This document shows positions 13,130-25,881 of a stretch of 64,000 bases of DNA, one piece after another; within the stretch, counting starts at the first letter, position 1; each line of letters opens with the position of its first letter. The position numbers and the translations under genes were made by a program. Under the pieces are notes generated by a model. The model worked only from the letters and a program-made list of their open reading frames with translations. It was not told the origin of the DNA and searched no databases. The stretch lies in NCBI GenBank assembly GCA_037957365.1, contig JARHVA010000021.1, positions 2,907,501 through 2,971,500 on the forward strand, read 5' to 3'. The DNA comes from Torreya grandis (taxonomy: Eukaryota; Streptophyta; Pinopsida; Cupressales; Taxaceae).

Positions 13130-14497
13130 TAGACAGGACTTGAGATGTGGTTGTGGAGCTCTTTTTCCTAACTAATTTTTGTGTAGTCACTTCCTCTTAT
13201 TTTGTTTATGTTGATACACAATGGTTTCTGTGTTCTGCACCTTCAATTCTTCCTTACCTTCCCTTTCCTACTCTGCTTCTTCTTTCCTCTATGTTGGTGT
13301 GGTGGCAATCTTCTGTGTGAATTCTACCTCTGTGGTTCTCTTTGTCTATTCTTATAACCCAACCTATTTATTTTGCATCTCTTTATACCTCTAATTCTTA
13401 TTTTATTCTTCCTCTTTGTTCTTCTTATCATCATCTTCTTTCTTCTTCTGTTCTTTCTTAGTTTTCTTCTTCTTTTCTTCTACTTCTTGCTTTTTCTTAG
13501 CTGCATCAATGGCAACTTTTCATTTTTGCTCATCCTCTACAGCTTTTTATTTTACTACTTTTGAAGCATCTTATTATTTATTTGTTTTTCTTCTACAATA
13601 GCCTTCTAACACAACTCCTCAACCTCTTATCATCCCTTATACTATTGTTCTTCAACTTGTCTATGCAATACCTCTATGCCATCGACATGCATCAGAGCCT
13701 CAACTACATTGGCTATCTATTACACCATAACTTATTCTTCTTCTTCTTCTTGTTTTTGTTTTAAAACCACTTTTATCTTATCCTCCTCCTTATTTTGTAT
13801 TTTTGAGTCCTTCCATCATCTGTGCTCTATAGCTCATTCTACCTCTTGACACACAACCTATTACTCCTCTAATGTATATAAGTCCAACACCACTTCCTTG
13901 GTATCTATCAATAGTTCATTTGATGGGGATTATGAAGGTGTTAGAGTGGGTGCTTGGATAGTTTTCTTTAGAATGCTATCTTTTTTATGACCTATCCTCT
14001 GTAAAGTTTTCTTTCTATGATGTGGTCCAACTTTGGGTGATGGAGAGATTAATGATGCAGGTGCATCTTATAGAGTTTGATGTGAAGGATCATCTAGTGG
14101 TTTTGATTCTTCCTCTTTTAGATTTACTTAACTATATCATCATTGTGTGCATTTCCTCTTATAGAGTGCCATTGGGGGACTTTCTGTCAAGAGGTCCAAT
14201 GGATGTAGGTGCACTGATATTCCCTATGATCCACATGTATCAAAACCTTGGAAAATTTATTGTAGGTGAGCCTCCTCATCAACTATATCAATAATAATGG
14301 ATGACAGGAAAGTAGGTATCTTCACCTGAAGGTGCTCTAGCAAATGGTTTCATATTTTCACCATGCACACAAATTAAAAAAAAACTTTTTCATGTTCTTA
14401 TTCATAAAAATCTCTATCCATATCAACCTTCATCATGCGAAAAACTTCTTGTTCATCCATCTAAAACTCCTACTAGTTGCATTGGCTAATAATCTTG
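13130..14497 (-). pseudogene. Decayed charged coiled-coil ORF, 3' part (unrecognised)
   Basis: On the minus strand a protein-like frame starts near 14470 (MDEQEVFRMMKVDMDRDFYE) and runs with frameshifts to about 13130. Its central part, about 13370-13860, is very rich in Lys, Glu and Gln, for example KKKQEVEEKKKK and KKEDDDKKNKEEE, as expected of a long coiled coil or charged linker. Most stops fall where a Gln codon would suit the local composition (TAA or TAG for CAA or CAG). The plus-strand pyrimidine tract and its Leu/Phe-rich frames here are only the complement of this region. The frame is interrupted at 14497 by the gypsy element and seems to continue upstream at 25882-26750: with one target duplication removed, the same frame reads across the junction. 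I cannot name the protein; it may be an accessory or gag-like ORF of an unknown retroelement or a dead host gene. Confidence 0.5.
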
Positions 14498-14502
14498 GGT
14501 AT

Positions 14503-16984
14503 TTTTGGAGGTTTTAGGTTTCACCCTAGCTGAGCAAAGGATTGTTTAGGTCCTTTACCTAAACCTAGTCCAACATGGGAATGACCCTAGGTTGTGGGTT
14601 ACCTAATATTGGATTAGACCTCTAAGATTTTTAATGAGGCTAGCTCCTCAGATATGAAAATTTGAATATATCTTCTTGAAAATTAATTTATTGGGGTGAA
14701 AAGGGGATAAAATTCATGAATGAAAACCTACTTTAAGTGTGGTGATGCACTAATGTTCAATGATCCGCTATCAGCTTAAACAATTTTATGACTATTAATG
14801 AATACAATGGGGACAAGGATTGATTAGATTCTGTGATAGAGTTCCAAACATGAATATTTTGTATGAAGGTTGAAAATAGGCCTATAACTTGAAGGACATA
14901 AAGAAATAGGTCTATACAAGACACTATAGACTTATGGCACTTCAAGAAAAACCTCACTAGCTAACACTTTACATAACCTGTAAGAAACTAATAGTCTTAA
15001 AGCAAGGTATATGAAAGACCTATAGATGATGAGTATAAAATATACACTATATAAATAAACTTCAACAAAACACACTTAGCATTAAATAGAATATAAACTT
15101 GTCTTGTATTTTTTTAAAGAGTTTACAAAGTGATTTTATCAAAGTATGCTATATCCAGCTGAGGGATACCAATCAAGAGCTCAAGGCTAGTATTTATAGG
15201 AAGAAAGAAGGTTAGAGAGAGAAAATTTGGCACTAAAAGGGTCATTAATGAGACCAATTCCACTCAAAAAAACTACCACCACCATTATTGTTGAGTCTCC
15301 TTTTGCATTAATATCACTGTGTCTTTTACTGGCATGATGGAGAATGTGAAGATCAAGATCAACTACATGAAGAAATCCCCACTACCATATGAATCTCTAT
15401 TGATCTCCTCAACATTAATGCCCTTCACTATCTTCCTTGATCATGCTCCATGTTCTTCATGTTACCAGGTAGTTGCTTGATCTTGATCATGATGTTATTT
15501 TTGACATTCTTTATGTAGTCACCACTCTACCATTGCTTCTATATCCTAAAAATAGATCTACTATAGATGAAAACCAATCTCCTTTATTAGTTTTCATATA
15601 GTCATGATTGAAAATGGATATCCAAAGGCTAGGGCCTCTTGAGTCTAAATGAGATGTAGAACCTACATCTATAATTTATCAAAAAGCTTTTATAGGGGCT
15701 TTAATGGTGTTAGATGGCTCTATAGAATATGCTCATGGTTATCCAAATCACATTTGATCTTGTATTTATGTATTTTACTTATTCAGGGTGACGAGATACT
15801 TTATCTAGCATGTATACTTTCATGGCATCCTCTCATTCAACCTTGGTCAAATTTGTTCCCCATTGAAGTCTTTTAGCTTTCAACTTTAAACATTGATCAT
15901 CGATCTTGATTTGGGTGCCCCACATTTTGTCAATTATCAATTATTCATTAGTCTCAAAGATCTTACTATCAGCTCTTTGAATTCTTGACCTCACATGCTT
16001 TGTTGATCTACTTTGGTAAAATTGCATGCTCACCATTGGTCTTCTATTATTTTAATACACTTGTGCCACTTGTCATCTTCTCTTTATCCTTTGAGATCTA
16101 TTGACTTTTTAACTCATTGCTTATCATTATATCTCTGTGTATGATTGCACACATACTATTGATCTACCTAGACACACTGGTATCTATCAGTTAATGTTCA
16201 TTACTAGATCTCTACTCTTGTAATTGAGATCATGACACTTGTCATCTATGCATTCATGCTGACCTTTTAACATGATGCTCATCATTGATCTTAGATGATT
16301 GATCAAATGCCCATTATAAGATATTTGAGACCCACTAACACTATAGATTACCTGCTCACCATTAGATTTGATTCAAGATCTTGAGATTTGGACACTTGTT
16401 AGATTCACATTTAACCTAGGATCATTTGAATTTAAATAGCTATTTCATGAGGCTTTAACTTGACATTTGCACACTTATTTCATTCTGCAAGTCTAACTCT
16501 GAAGATCTATACCTTGAGATAGCAATCTCATCAAGATATGAAATTTGTGAAGGATGATCTTGGCATGAATAAATTCATGTCCAAGTGATATTTTGGTCTG
16601 ATTAGCCTTCTTGAGCAAACTTACTAAATGTACAATCGAGCTAACCGGTCCATTTTTGCATGACGTTCTCATAATGATCTAGTTATTTTAGACTTGTGCA
16701 AGAATTTTCAAGGATCAAAATAATTTTTTGAGACCTATGAAACCTAATTTATGTCCTTGAATTCTTGAAACACCATGATAACCTGCTAGATATTCTTCCC
16801 TTGTAACTCTAGACTTATTTCAAGACTTGTTTTTCAAATATCAACAAATTGCACTTTAAACATGCTAAGTGTTTCAAAATATTTGTAAACAATATGAGAT
16901 CTTTGGACCACTCATTCCATCTAGAAATTTGTTTAGATCATCCAGTTAGGTAACAACTTGACATGTGGGCCAAAATGGCCAACA
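14503..16984 (-). repeat. 3' LTR of the 14.5-25.9 kb gypsy element
   Basis: This is the left copy of the long LTR and, in element orientation, the 3' LTR. It matches 23452-25881 throughout, including shared blocks such as CACCCTAGCTGAGCAAAGGA near its left end and CAAAATGGCC at its right end. On the minus strand it is preceded by GTCACTAGAAA, a weak polypurine tract. Frames inside (for example 14757-14957) recur in the other LTR and have no domain. Confidence 0.88.
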
Positions 16985-17299
16985 TTTCTAGTGACACAGT
17001 TGGCTTGACTAGCTTACTGGTCATGGAACTTGGAATATTATCAAGCTTGCTTATGATGACTAGACAAATGAAGCATAATTTATGAAAGGGATCTTCCTAA
17101 ACACTTCGAAGCAAAGGGGCATACCCAAACAAAAATAAATCAGCAAAACACACCAAATAACAAGAAAATAAGCACAAACAAAGCAATGTGTAAGAGCACT
17201 TGGAGGTAAAGACAAACCTATCTACCTATGTGTAAATTTCATGAAATAACAATAGTATTAGAATTTAAGATACATCCCATTGACGGAGATGGGAAGGAT

Positions 17300-18449
17300 T
17301 TATCCATTTAACCTATCAAGCTCAAAGGAATTTCTCTCGTTGCAACCTATGATAACATAAGGTCCACTCCAAAGACTGTCAAACTTGGAGTGCTTTCTTG
17401 GTTTTGCATGGTCCTCGTCCCATTTAAGGACTATATCATCTTGTTGGAATGTCCTTGAAGAATCTCTTTTGTAGAATGAAATATTCACTTGGTGTTGATT
17501 AGACCACTCAATGTGCATAATAGTGTCCCTTGTCTCCTCCATCTATCTTAACTCATTCAACCTTACCTACTTGGCATCATCCTCAGGGAGCTCAAGTTGA
17601 TGTGTAAGCTCTAATGCAAGAGTTTCAAGAGATATAAGAAATTTGGCTTCTTTCCCATAGATAATAATGTATGGAGAGTCTCTAGTATATTTTTTAGGTG
17701 TCACTCTATCTACCCATAGGGCATTCCTTAGTCTAATATGCCACTCCTGACTATCATCCATAATTCTCTTGATAATCCTCAACAAGTTCTTATTTGTGAA
17801 CTCCATTAGTCCATTTCCCTATGGGTAATAGTTAGAGGATGTCTTGAGATAAATCCCACATGAAAGGTCCCACTCACATACCTTATTACTAATGAAGGCT
17901 AATACATTGTTAGAAATAATTGTAAAAGGCGCACCGAACTTGGTTAGAAGGCTATCATAAAAGTCCAAGATAACATCTTCATTAGCTTCCTTGAGGGAAG
18001 TTGATTCAACCCACCTTATAAAGTAGTATGTAGTTGTAATAATCCATTTATGTCCTTTACTTGGAGGAGGTGCATCGTCCTTATGAAATCTAAGCCCCAT
18101 TACATGAAAGGTCATTCTAGTTGTATGGGTTGCAAGGGAAGGGCAACCAGCTTCTGCTTACAAACAAACATTGCACATTTTGGGAATTTACTTAACTAAG
18201 AGTGTGCATGTATAAAAATTATGGGCCAAAATTACCCATATCTAATGATCTTGGAGGCTGTGGTCTTGGTAGAAAAGTGACCACAATTGGACCATCATGG
18301 AACTGCTCAAGTAGCTTATCTATTTGGCATGATTCCACACACCTCAAAAGCATGCCTCCTATGTATCTCTTGAAAAGTAATCCATCTATTAGGACATAAG
18401 GCACACTATGAAACTTGAAGTGCCTTCTCTTGGCTCTATCTAGTCCCAT
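17300..18449 (-). pseudogene. Gypsy integrase with upstream H2C2-type linker
   Basis: The integrase joins the cDNA to host DNA. Read from 18449 downwards, the linker that precedes the core appears first (VLIDGLLFKR, then LLRCV and KLLEQFHDG). The core follows at about 18115-17819 with WIITTTYYFIRWVES and LTKFGAPFTIISNN. After single stops come LLRIIKRIMDDSQEWH, RLRNALWVDR and the C-terminal end with LKWDEDHAKPRKHSKFDSLW and GPYVI. In the catalytic triad the first Asp (normally in TxDYFTRW) is now Tyr and the second (normally SDNG) is now Asn, so the enzyme would be dead even without the stops. Family assignment to Ty3/gypsy is secure; the lineage looks Tat-like. Confidence 0.88.
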
Positions 18450-18459
18450 ATGACATTGG

Positions 18460-18880
18460 CCTAAATCAAGAAATCTAAGTATATCATGTGTCTAACTAAA
18501 AGCTATGTTGTCTATAGCTACATGTTGGCTGTCATGGACTACCAACACTTGATCCTTATCTTGTTTTAACTCTACCATGATATTTTCACATAACCACCTA
18601 CCCCTTACAAGATTTTTAACTCTAACTTTAAGGTCATTTTCTATGCATCTTGTCACCCATCCAACTCTTTTCTCATTGAGGTCTCATCTGAGTATAAAGT
18701 CTTTAATACTTGGGGGTACCACCATGAGGATGATCTTACTATTGGATACCATGTGCCTAAATTTATTGAAACCTCTCACTAATGAAAGTACATGTTTATA
18801 TACAAAACTATACCTCTCCTCATACCCTTGTAAGGCCTAGCTAAATAAAATAATAGGTTATTCCAAACCTTGCTCATTCT
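18460..18880 (-). pseudogene. Degenerate gypsy RNase H after RT
   Basis: The frame reads PIILFS, GYEERYSFVYKHVLSLV, RHMVSNSKI and then LNEKRVGWVTR and LVRGRWLCENI. These correspond to the connection/RNase H region that follows RT in gypsy polyproteins, including the block of the type GRxxxWIxKxQEYD and KLVRGKGLCEL. The acidic catalytic residues are not readable. The copy is crossed by several stops. Confidence 0.6.
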
Positions 18881-20129
18881 ACTACATCAACATGGAAAAG
18901 ATTGTATCTAATGTGGAGAAGGCATACAAGTAGAATTCTTTGTTAAAATCAGGATTAAGAAGTGTAAGGGCCTGAGAGATGGCTTCTTTAATGGCCTACA
19001 GAATCCTCTTACCTTATTTTGTCCATGTAAACTCCTTGCCTTTTCTTAACATGTGAGTAAGAGGCTTGACCAGATCTACAAAGCCTGGGATAAACCTTAT
19101 GATAAAATTAATATTTCCTAAGAATATCTATAGACCCTTCTTGTGATTAGGTAAGGGAAAGGATAAGATGGACTCAAATCTTTCAGGGTCTATGAAAATA
19201 TCATCATTGGACACTACATGGCCTAATAACCTACCCTCATGAACATAAAATATACATTTTTTAGGATTCAATGACACACCAAATTATCTACATCTTTCAA
19301 ACACTAACCGCAAGTGAGTAATGTGATCATTTGGGTCCTTTGAGAAAATAGTGATGTCATCTAGGTAGATGAGCACCATGTCATTGATTAAACCCTCAAA
19401 AGCAACATCCTTTGCCCTCTAGAAAGTTGCTCCAACATTGGATAGTCCAAAGGGCATTTTCATAGATGCATAAGTACCCCATTTTATTGTGAAGGCAATA
19501 TTATGTCTATCTTCTTCTTTGACCATAATCTAATTATAAAAATAGTAGCCATCAAGCAATGCGAATCTCTAAGAACCTTTCACCTTTTTAAGAATCTGAT
19601 CCATTGAGGGTAGTGGGTAATGGTCTTTTAGGGACACTTTATTGAGGTCCCTAAAATCAACACATAAACATATTTCCCCATTTTTATTCCTCATTGGCAC
19701 AGGGTTTTCCACCCATAAGGAATGTTTAATGGGGAATATTATCCTTGATTCAATCAACTTAAACAACTCCCTTCTCATCAACTCCTCCACTTTTGGATTG
19801 ATTTGACTTTGTTTCTGCTTGACTGGTTTTGCATTGCTTTCTAGTTCAATGGTATGTTGTGCAAGTTTAGGATCAAAACACCTCAAATCCTTGTATTCCC
19901 ATACAAATACATCAAAGAACTTCTAGCATAAAGCAACAAATGCAACTCTCTCTTTTTCCATGTTAATCTTTCCTAACTTCAACAATTTATCCTTAAAGAT
20001 CTCTATTTTTTCATAATGTTCCTCCTTGGCTAAGATATATACCTTGCCTCTTCTCACTTGGTCATATTCATGGAATATTATCTCAAATGTCACAAGCCCT
20101 TTGGGAATATTTTTGGATATTAGTTGCAT
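18880..20129 (-). pseudogene. Gypsy reverse transcriptase
   Basis: Reverse transcriptase copies element RNA to DNA. From high to low coordinates: a lead-in (20129-19923), then FFDVFVWEYKDLRCFDP, the finger region with LFKLIESRIIFPI and CLCVDFRDLNKVSLKDHYPLP (19886-19569), then FALLDGYYFYN, KMPFGLSNVGATF, and the catalytic YLDD (LIYLDDITIFSKD, near 19350). The thumb follows with LLGHVVS and FLGNINFIIRFIPGF. Catalytic Asp residues of YLDD are intact. The lesions are scattered stops, mostly at Gln- or Trp-type positions. Confidence 0.9.
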
Positions 20130-20329
20130 TATTTGATCATCATACTGATGTTGGAATTTATTTTGATTTTTATGGCAAAATTTTGCCTCCTACATCAGAA
20201 AACATATAATTTGGTCGTCATTATCAAATACCTACCAACTCACCTCATTATCAGGTATAAATGGCCTACATATGACCTTGATATTGTCTTAACTTTGGTT
20301 TATTTTGACTCCTTCTAAAAATTCATACT

Positions 20330-20760
20330 GATCTCCAATAGTTTCAAGCTTATCCACATGTTGATTTGCCTCTCTTGGTATGGATTGTATACTAAATGCC
20401 AAGAAGTCCTTTATGAGGTCCTATAAATGATGATTGTAGGATTTCAAATGATGATTCCTGACTTAAATTATGCCTCTCACCTATTGCACAATAAACTGAC
20501 TATCACCCTTGACTTGAATAAGTTTGACACCTCTTCTTTTTGCCTCTTGCAAACATTGTAGAAGGGCTTCATATTCAACTATGTTTTAAGTGTAACTAAA
20601 TTGAAATATTATAGCTAAATAATACTTATATATTAAGTGTGAAACCAACATGGCTCTAGCTATACTACCATTATTTGACCTTGATCCATCAAATAATAAA
20701 GTCCATATACCATCTTCCTCTTAAGTAGTGTTAGTTAAGCAGGTATATCAACACCTTCCT
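20330..20760 (-). pseudogene. RNase H (RVT_3 / archaeal-type) upstream of RT
   Basis: The frame reads WTLLFDGSRSNNGS near 20700, then VEYEALLQCLQEAKRRGVK, LIQVKGDSQFIVQ and, near 20340-20400, IQSIPREANQHVDKLETIGD. This is the pattern of the plant RVT_3/archaeal-type RNase H: FDGS, the E of EYEAL, the D of GDS and the IPRxxNxxxDxLA block. In Tat-lineage elements this second RNase H degrades the RNA strand of the hybrid and, as far as I know, normally lies between RT-RNase H and integrase. Here it lies on the 5' side of RT, between protease and RT. There are a few in-frame stops. Confidence 0.78.
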
Positions 20761-21179
20761 CATATATGCAATACAACCCCTAAGTATGCTTCTTCAATAT
20801 TGCCATAGGGATAAAATCCATGATTGTCAACTAACCATTCATCCAAGTATAGGTCTAAAAAACTTCAAAATGATCCTGAGTCCTTATTCACTAACATTTT
20901 CATCCTCTTCAAATATGGTACAATTAACATTTGCTAGGTTAGGTATATATGGCTCTAAATGAAACCTAGATATAGGTTCTAATCTAATAGTGACCTTAGT
21001 TCCATATCTGGTCCTGAAAACCATGTATGACTAGTTAGAGGATAAATGGCCCCTAATATTTGTAGTAAAGTCCCTAGATAGGCATATGGAAAAATATGGG
21101 GGTAGGTCTACAACTATAACATCTTGAGTGATGACACAATTTTAGGTAGGTTGCCAATTTGATCCTAAGATATTTCAAT

Positions 21180-21330
21180 ATACCTACTATTTTAGTGGGG
21201 TAACCATCCAACTAGAGAACACCTTTTTCATTAGGCACATACTTAAGCTCAAGCTTACCTGCTATGGACTTAGGCATAAATGAGGTTGAAGCTCCTAAAT
21301 CTATCATACAATTATGAACTAAATAGTTCC
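21180..21330 (-). pseudogene. Gypsy aspartic protease
   Basis: The minus-strand frame gives NYLVHNCMIDLGASTSFMP, the active-site region of a retroviral-type aspartic protease (hydrophobic-hydrophobic-D-x-G/A-A-S), followed by SIAGKLELKYVPNE. It would cut the Gag-Pol polyprotein. It lies between gag and the upstream RNase H. Stops occur on both sides. Confidence 0.72.
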
Positions 21331-22499
21331 CTATGATGATTGATAAATAAGGTGGAGGGGGTTTGACAACTTTAGGGGGTTGAACATCATTATGAACTTG
21401 ATATTAAATAGGAACTTGACTATGAACTTGAATTTGACTAGGCTGGCTATTATTTGTAAAAATAATGTTCACCTTATCAACTGTCTCATTCACATGAGAA
21501 GGCTTGGAGAACTATTGTTGAAGAATATCTTTCTATCCTAGAATAAATAAGGCATTATACATAGACATTGTGACATTATCCTTTTTCATATGATCCACAA
21601 TATTGAAAGGAAGACTAGTACTTTTGAACTCCACCTTGGAAGTAGAAGTATCACTTGGCACTTGAGTGACATGAGGAAAAAAAGGAGACTTCTGCTATTG
21701 TCCATTATGTTGAGTTACAGGAGCTTTAGTGGTTACATTTGAAGTGATAGGCTATTATCTGGCTTGTGGAGATTTTGAAAGAACCTTAGGCTACTTCAAA
21801 TTTTTACCCAATATCTTCCTCTTAGCCCTTGTATTGGCTATAATTGGTTCATCTACCCTTTGAGTAGTTTTTCCCATGTTTACTACTACATGTTCAAATA
21901 TATATTCCCCTTCTTGAAATTTTATAAATGTGGTGTTAGTTGGTGCCTCACCCATGCTTGCCTATTGTTGAATTTGAGCTTTTAATGGTGTCAAGGTAGG
22001 CATATTACCTTGATTCATTAGAGGGCCTTGTGGTGGAAGGGGAATTAAGTCATGGCCTTGAAATGAAGCAACATGATGCCAACTAGGATCTTGATACATT
22101 TCTCCACTTGTAGCTAGTACCATCTCATTGGACTTCCCTCTTGACTGCCATTGACCCTCTTATGCAAGGTTGTTTTGTGTGGGGACCAAGGCTCTTGAAC
22201 TACTTACAGTTGTGGGGTTGTGACTATTATAAGACCTACCTAGGGTAATTTGGCCTTGGGCTTGTTGATTTGATGGATAAAGGGGTATATTTTAGGGTTG
22301 AGAAGGGTATTAGGCTTGGAAGGGGCCTTGGTATGGCCTATATGAAGTATGTTACTATCTCTCCAGAGTCGCTAGCTTATTATTTTGTGCCTTCAACAAG
22401 ATCTCAATCTTTACAAATTTGTCCACTTGACTATCATCAGGTTGGGCTTGATTATTTGGAGTGGTAAATGGAGAAATGGTAGGTGGGGTTGGCCAAATC

Positions 22500-23070
22500 T
22501 TAGGAAAGTGGCATGAGAGGTCTCAGCATGAGTTTTCCTACTTGCATCAAATAATTTTCTACCCTTATAGCTATCTCGTAAGCCCTTGGCAGAGTTATCC
22601 CACCCATATATTGGATCATGACTGCAATATCTAAATTTAATGCTCTCAAATAGTAAATAAAAGCATAATTAGGTATGGGATTAATGATGACAGGGATCCT
22701 ATCCCAAGTATTTTCAAATCTATGGTTGAAATCAACCATATATTTTTGGGGTGCCCTTTTGATTGGGGTAAGTTGTTTAACAAGTGACACATGGTCACTT
22801 CGATCCTCAAAATGTTTACATATACACTCAACAAACTCATCCCAAGTATTTATTTAGGTAGGAGATATACCTCTATACCATTGTAGGGATTTGCCTTTCA
22901 AGGATGTGGCTATTAGTCTTATAGTTATATTCTCTTGTGTAATGTTATGTACTGAGCAAAGGTTTGCAATGTCAACAATGTACTCTATAAGGGTGGTGGA
23001 TTTTTCCCCTATAAAGTATGATAGAATATTCAAAGAGGCAACACGGATATCATCATGTCATTGAAGGTTA
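22500..23070 (-). pseudogene. Gypsy gag (retrotransposon gag domain)
   Basis: Gag forms the particle that packages element RNA. The frame reads RLIATSLKGKSLQWYRGI, then INTWDEFVECICKHFEDR, SLVKQLTPIKRAPQKYMVDF, RFENTWDRIP and FIYYLRALNLDIA, which is the usual Retrotrans_gag order (LxGxAxxWY, WxxFxxxFxxxF, YxxxF). One stop follows RGISPT. The stretch from 22500 to 21330, between gag and protease, shows no domain I recognise; no zinc knuckle was seen. Confidence 0.85.
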
Positions 23071-23451
23071 AGAGGGTTACCACCATTTAAGGGTACAAAA
23101 TCTTGCATCCTGGGCCTTACCATTTGTATAGTGGGGGTTGTACTACTTAAAGCAATAGGATGACTAGGAGATGAATATTTCTTTTGGGGATAAGGACCTA
23201 TCCTATTGAATCTTGATTATTTATATGAAGTAGAAGGCATCTCAATTAATTCAAAGGGGATACCTTTACTAAATGAACTTCTAGTAACCTTTGGCATGAG
23301 AGGGCTATTTGAATGATGCCATGAAGTTTACAACTTGGAGGATCTTTGGCTTTTGATGATGGTGGATGATTCCTCTGCTGCAAATACTTATTCATAAATC
23401 TAGATTTTAGATATTTCAAATAAAATGTGTCCCATTGAGCATGCCAAAAAC

Positions 23452-25881
23452 TATTGGAGGTTATAGGTTACACCCTAGCTGAGCAAAGGATTATTTAGGT
23501 CCTCTACCCAAACCTAGTCCAACATGGGAATGATCCTAGGCTATGGGTTACCTGATCTTAAGTCAGAAGTCTAGGATTTTTAATGAGGCTAGCTCCTCAG
23601 ATATGAAATTTTAAATATCTCTTATTGAAACTTAATCTATTGGGTGAAAAGGGGAGAAAATGCATGAATAAAAACCTACTTTAGTTATAGTGATGCACCA
23701 GTGTTCAATAATCTGCTATCATCTTAGACACTTTTATGACTACTAATGAATACAATGGGGATAAGGATTGATCAGATTTTGTGATAGAATTCCAAACATG
23801 AATATTTTGTATGAAGGTTGAAAAGAGGCCTATTACTTGAAGGACATAAATAAATACGTCTATGCAAGACACTATGCACTTATGACACTTTAAGAAAAAA
23901 TTCACTAGCTAACACTTTACACAACCTTCAAGAAACTAATAGTCTTAAATCAACTTCAACAAAGCACACTTAGCATTAAATAGAATTTGAACTTGTCTTA
24001 TATTACTTCAAAGAGTTTGCAAAGTTATTTTAGTAGAGGTTTGCTACACCTAATTGAGGGATACCAATCAAGAGCTTAAGGCTAATATTTATAGGAAGAA
24101 ATAAGGTCAGAGAGAGAAAAGTTGGCATTGAAGGGGTCACTAATGATCCCAATTCCACTCAAAATAACTACCACCTCCATATTTATTGAGCCTCATTCTA
24201 CATTAATGTCACTGTGTCTTTAACTAGCATGATGGAGAATGTGAAGATCATGATCAGCTACAGTAAGCAATCCCCACCACTGTATGAATCTCTCTCAAGA
24301 CCCTCAACATTAATGCCCTTCACTGTCTTCCTCGATCATGCTCCATGTTCTTCACATTACTAGACAATAATTAGAGCTTGCTCATGATGTTATTTTTGAC
24401 ATTCCTTGTGCAATCACCATTCTACCATTACTTCTATATCCCAAATATAGATCTATTATAGATGAAAACCAATCTCCTTTATTGGTTTTCATATAGTCAT
24501 GATTGTAAATAGAGATCCTTAGGCTAGGGCCTATTGAGTTTGAATGATACATATAACCTACATTTAGAAGCTCTAGAAAAGTTTTTATAAGGGCTTTAAT
24601 GGCATCAGACAACTCTAAAAAATCTTCTCATGGTTATCTAGATCATGTTTGATCTTACATTTATGTATTTTACTTGCTTAGGGTGGCAAGATCCTTCATC
24701 TAACATGTTTGCTTTCATGGCATCCTCTAGTTTGACCTTGGTCAAATTTGTTCTCCATTGAAGTCTTTTAGCTTTCAACTTTAAATGTTGACCATCAATC
24801 TTGATCTAGGCTCCTCACATTTTGATAATTATCAGTTCTTCATTCATCCCATGGATCATATTGTCAGCTCTTTGACTTCTTGACCTCACACATGTTGTTG
24901 ATCTACTTTGGTATGATTGCATGCTCATCATTGATCTTCTACTAGTTTAACACACTTATACCACTTGGAAACTTCTCATTAGCCTTTGAGATCCATTGAC
25001 TTGTTAACTCATTACTCATAATTATATCTCTTTGTATGATTACACATGCACCATTGATTTACCTAGACCCACTAGTATTTATTAGTCAATGCTCACCATT
25101 AGATCTTTTCTCTAGTACCTAAAATCATGACACTTGTCATCAATATGTTCATGCTGACATTTTGACTTGATGCTCATCATTGATCTCATATGTATGATTA
25201 AATGCTCATTATTAGATATTTGGGACCCATTGACACTATAGATTACCTACTCATTATTATATCTGATCTGAGCTCCTATGATTTGAACACTTGTTAGCTC
25301 TACATTCAACTTGGGATCATTTGAATTTAAATGGCTATTTCACAAGGCTTTAACTTGATGTTTGTGTACCTATTTCATTTTACAAGTATAACTTTGAAGC
25401 TCTATATCTTGAGATAACAAGCTCATCAAGACATGAAATTTGTAGAGGATGATCTTGGTATGAATAACTTCATGTCCATGCTATATTTTGGTTTGAGAAG
25501 GATTCTTGAGAAAACTCATTAAATGCATAATCAAGCTGACTAGTCCATTTTTGCATGATGTTTTCATGATGGTCTAATTATTTTAGACTTGTGCAAGAAT
25601 TTTAAAGGATCAAAATGAGTTTTTGAGACTTATAAAACCTGATTTATGTTCATGAGTGCTTGAAACACCATGAGATCCTGTTGAATCTTCTTCCCTTGCA
25701 ACTCTAGACCTGTTTCAAGACTTGTTTCTCAAAGATAACCAAATTGCACTTTAATATATCTTAAAGTGTCTCAAAAGCTTTGTAAGCAATATGAGATATT
25801 TGGACCACTCATTCCATCTAGAACTTTGTTTAGCTCATCCACTTATGAAACAACTTCGCATGTGGGTCAAAATGGCCAATA
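23452..25881 (-). repeat. 5' LTR of the 14.5-25.9 kb gypsy element
   Basis: This is the right copy of the long LTR, the 5' LTR in element orientation. It aligns with 14503-16984 from end to end, apart from small deletions that make it about 50 bases shorter. Its promoter would drive transcription toward lower coordinates, but no core promoter can be assigned with confidence. Confidence 0.88.

Larger units (their letters stand above)
14503..25881 (-). mobile_element. Ty3/gypsy LTR retrotransposon, structurally complete, decayed
   Basis: Two direct LTRs of about 2.4-2.5 kb enclose a 6.5-kb interior with gag, protease, RNase H, RT and integrase remnants, all on the minus strand. The element is flanked by GGTAT (14498-14502) and GGTAC (25882-25886), a five-base target duplication with one change. 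In minus orientation the LTR starts TGTTGGCCATTTTGGCCC. The outer TG and CA of the + strand copies have partly mutated (TT and TA at the left edges, ATA at the right end). No usual Met primer site follows the 5' LTR; TGGCATGCTC a few bases inside could be a decayed site for another tRNA. The insertion splits the charged ORF described on both sides. Confidence 0.9.

Noticed and set aside
13373..13764. Plus-strand frames extremely rich in Phe, Leu and Ser, resembling membrane segments
   Set aside because: They are the complement of a Lys/Glu/Gln-rich minus-strand frame in a pyrimidine-rich tract; the minus reading makes better protein sense.
14757..14957. Similar frames at 14757-14957 and 23705-23905
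   Set aside because: Both lie at the same place in the two LTRs of one gypsy element.
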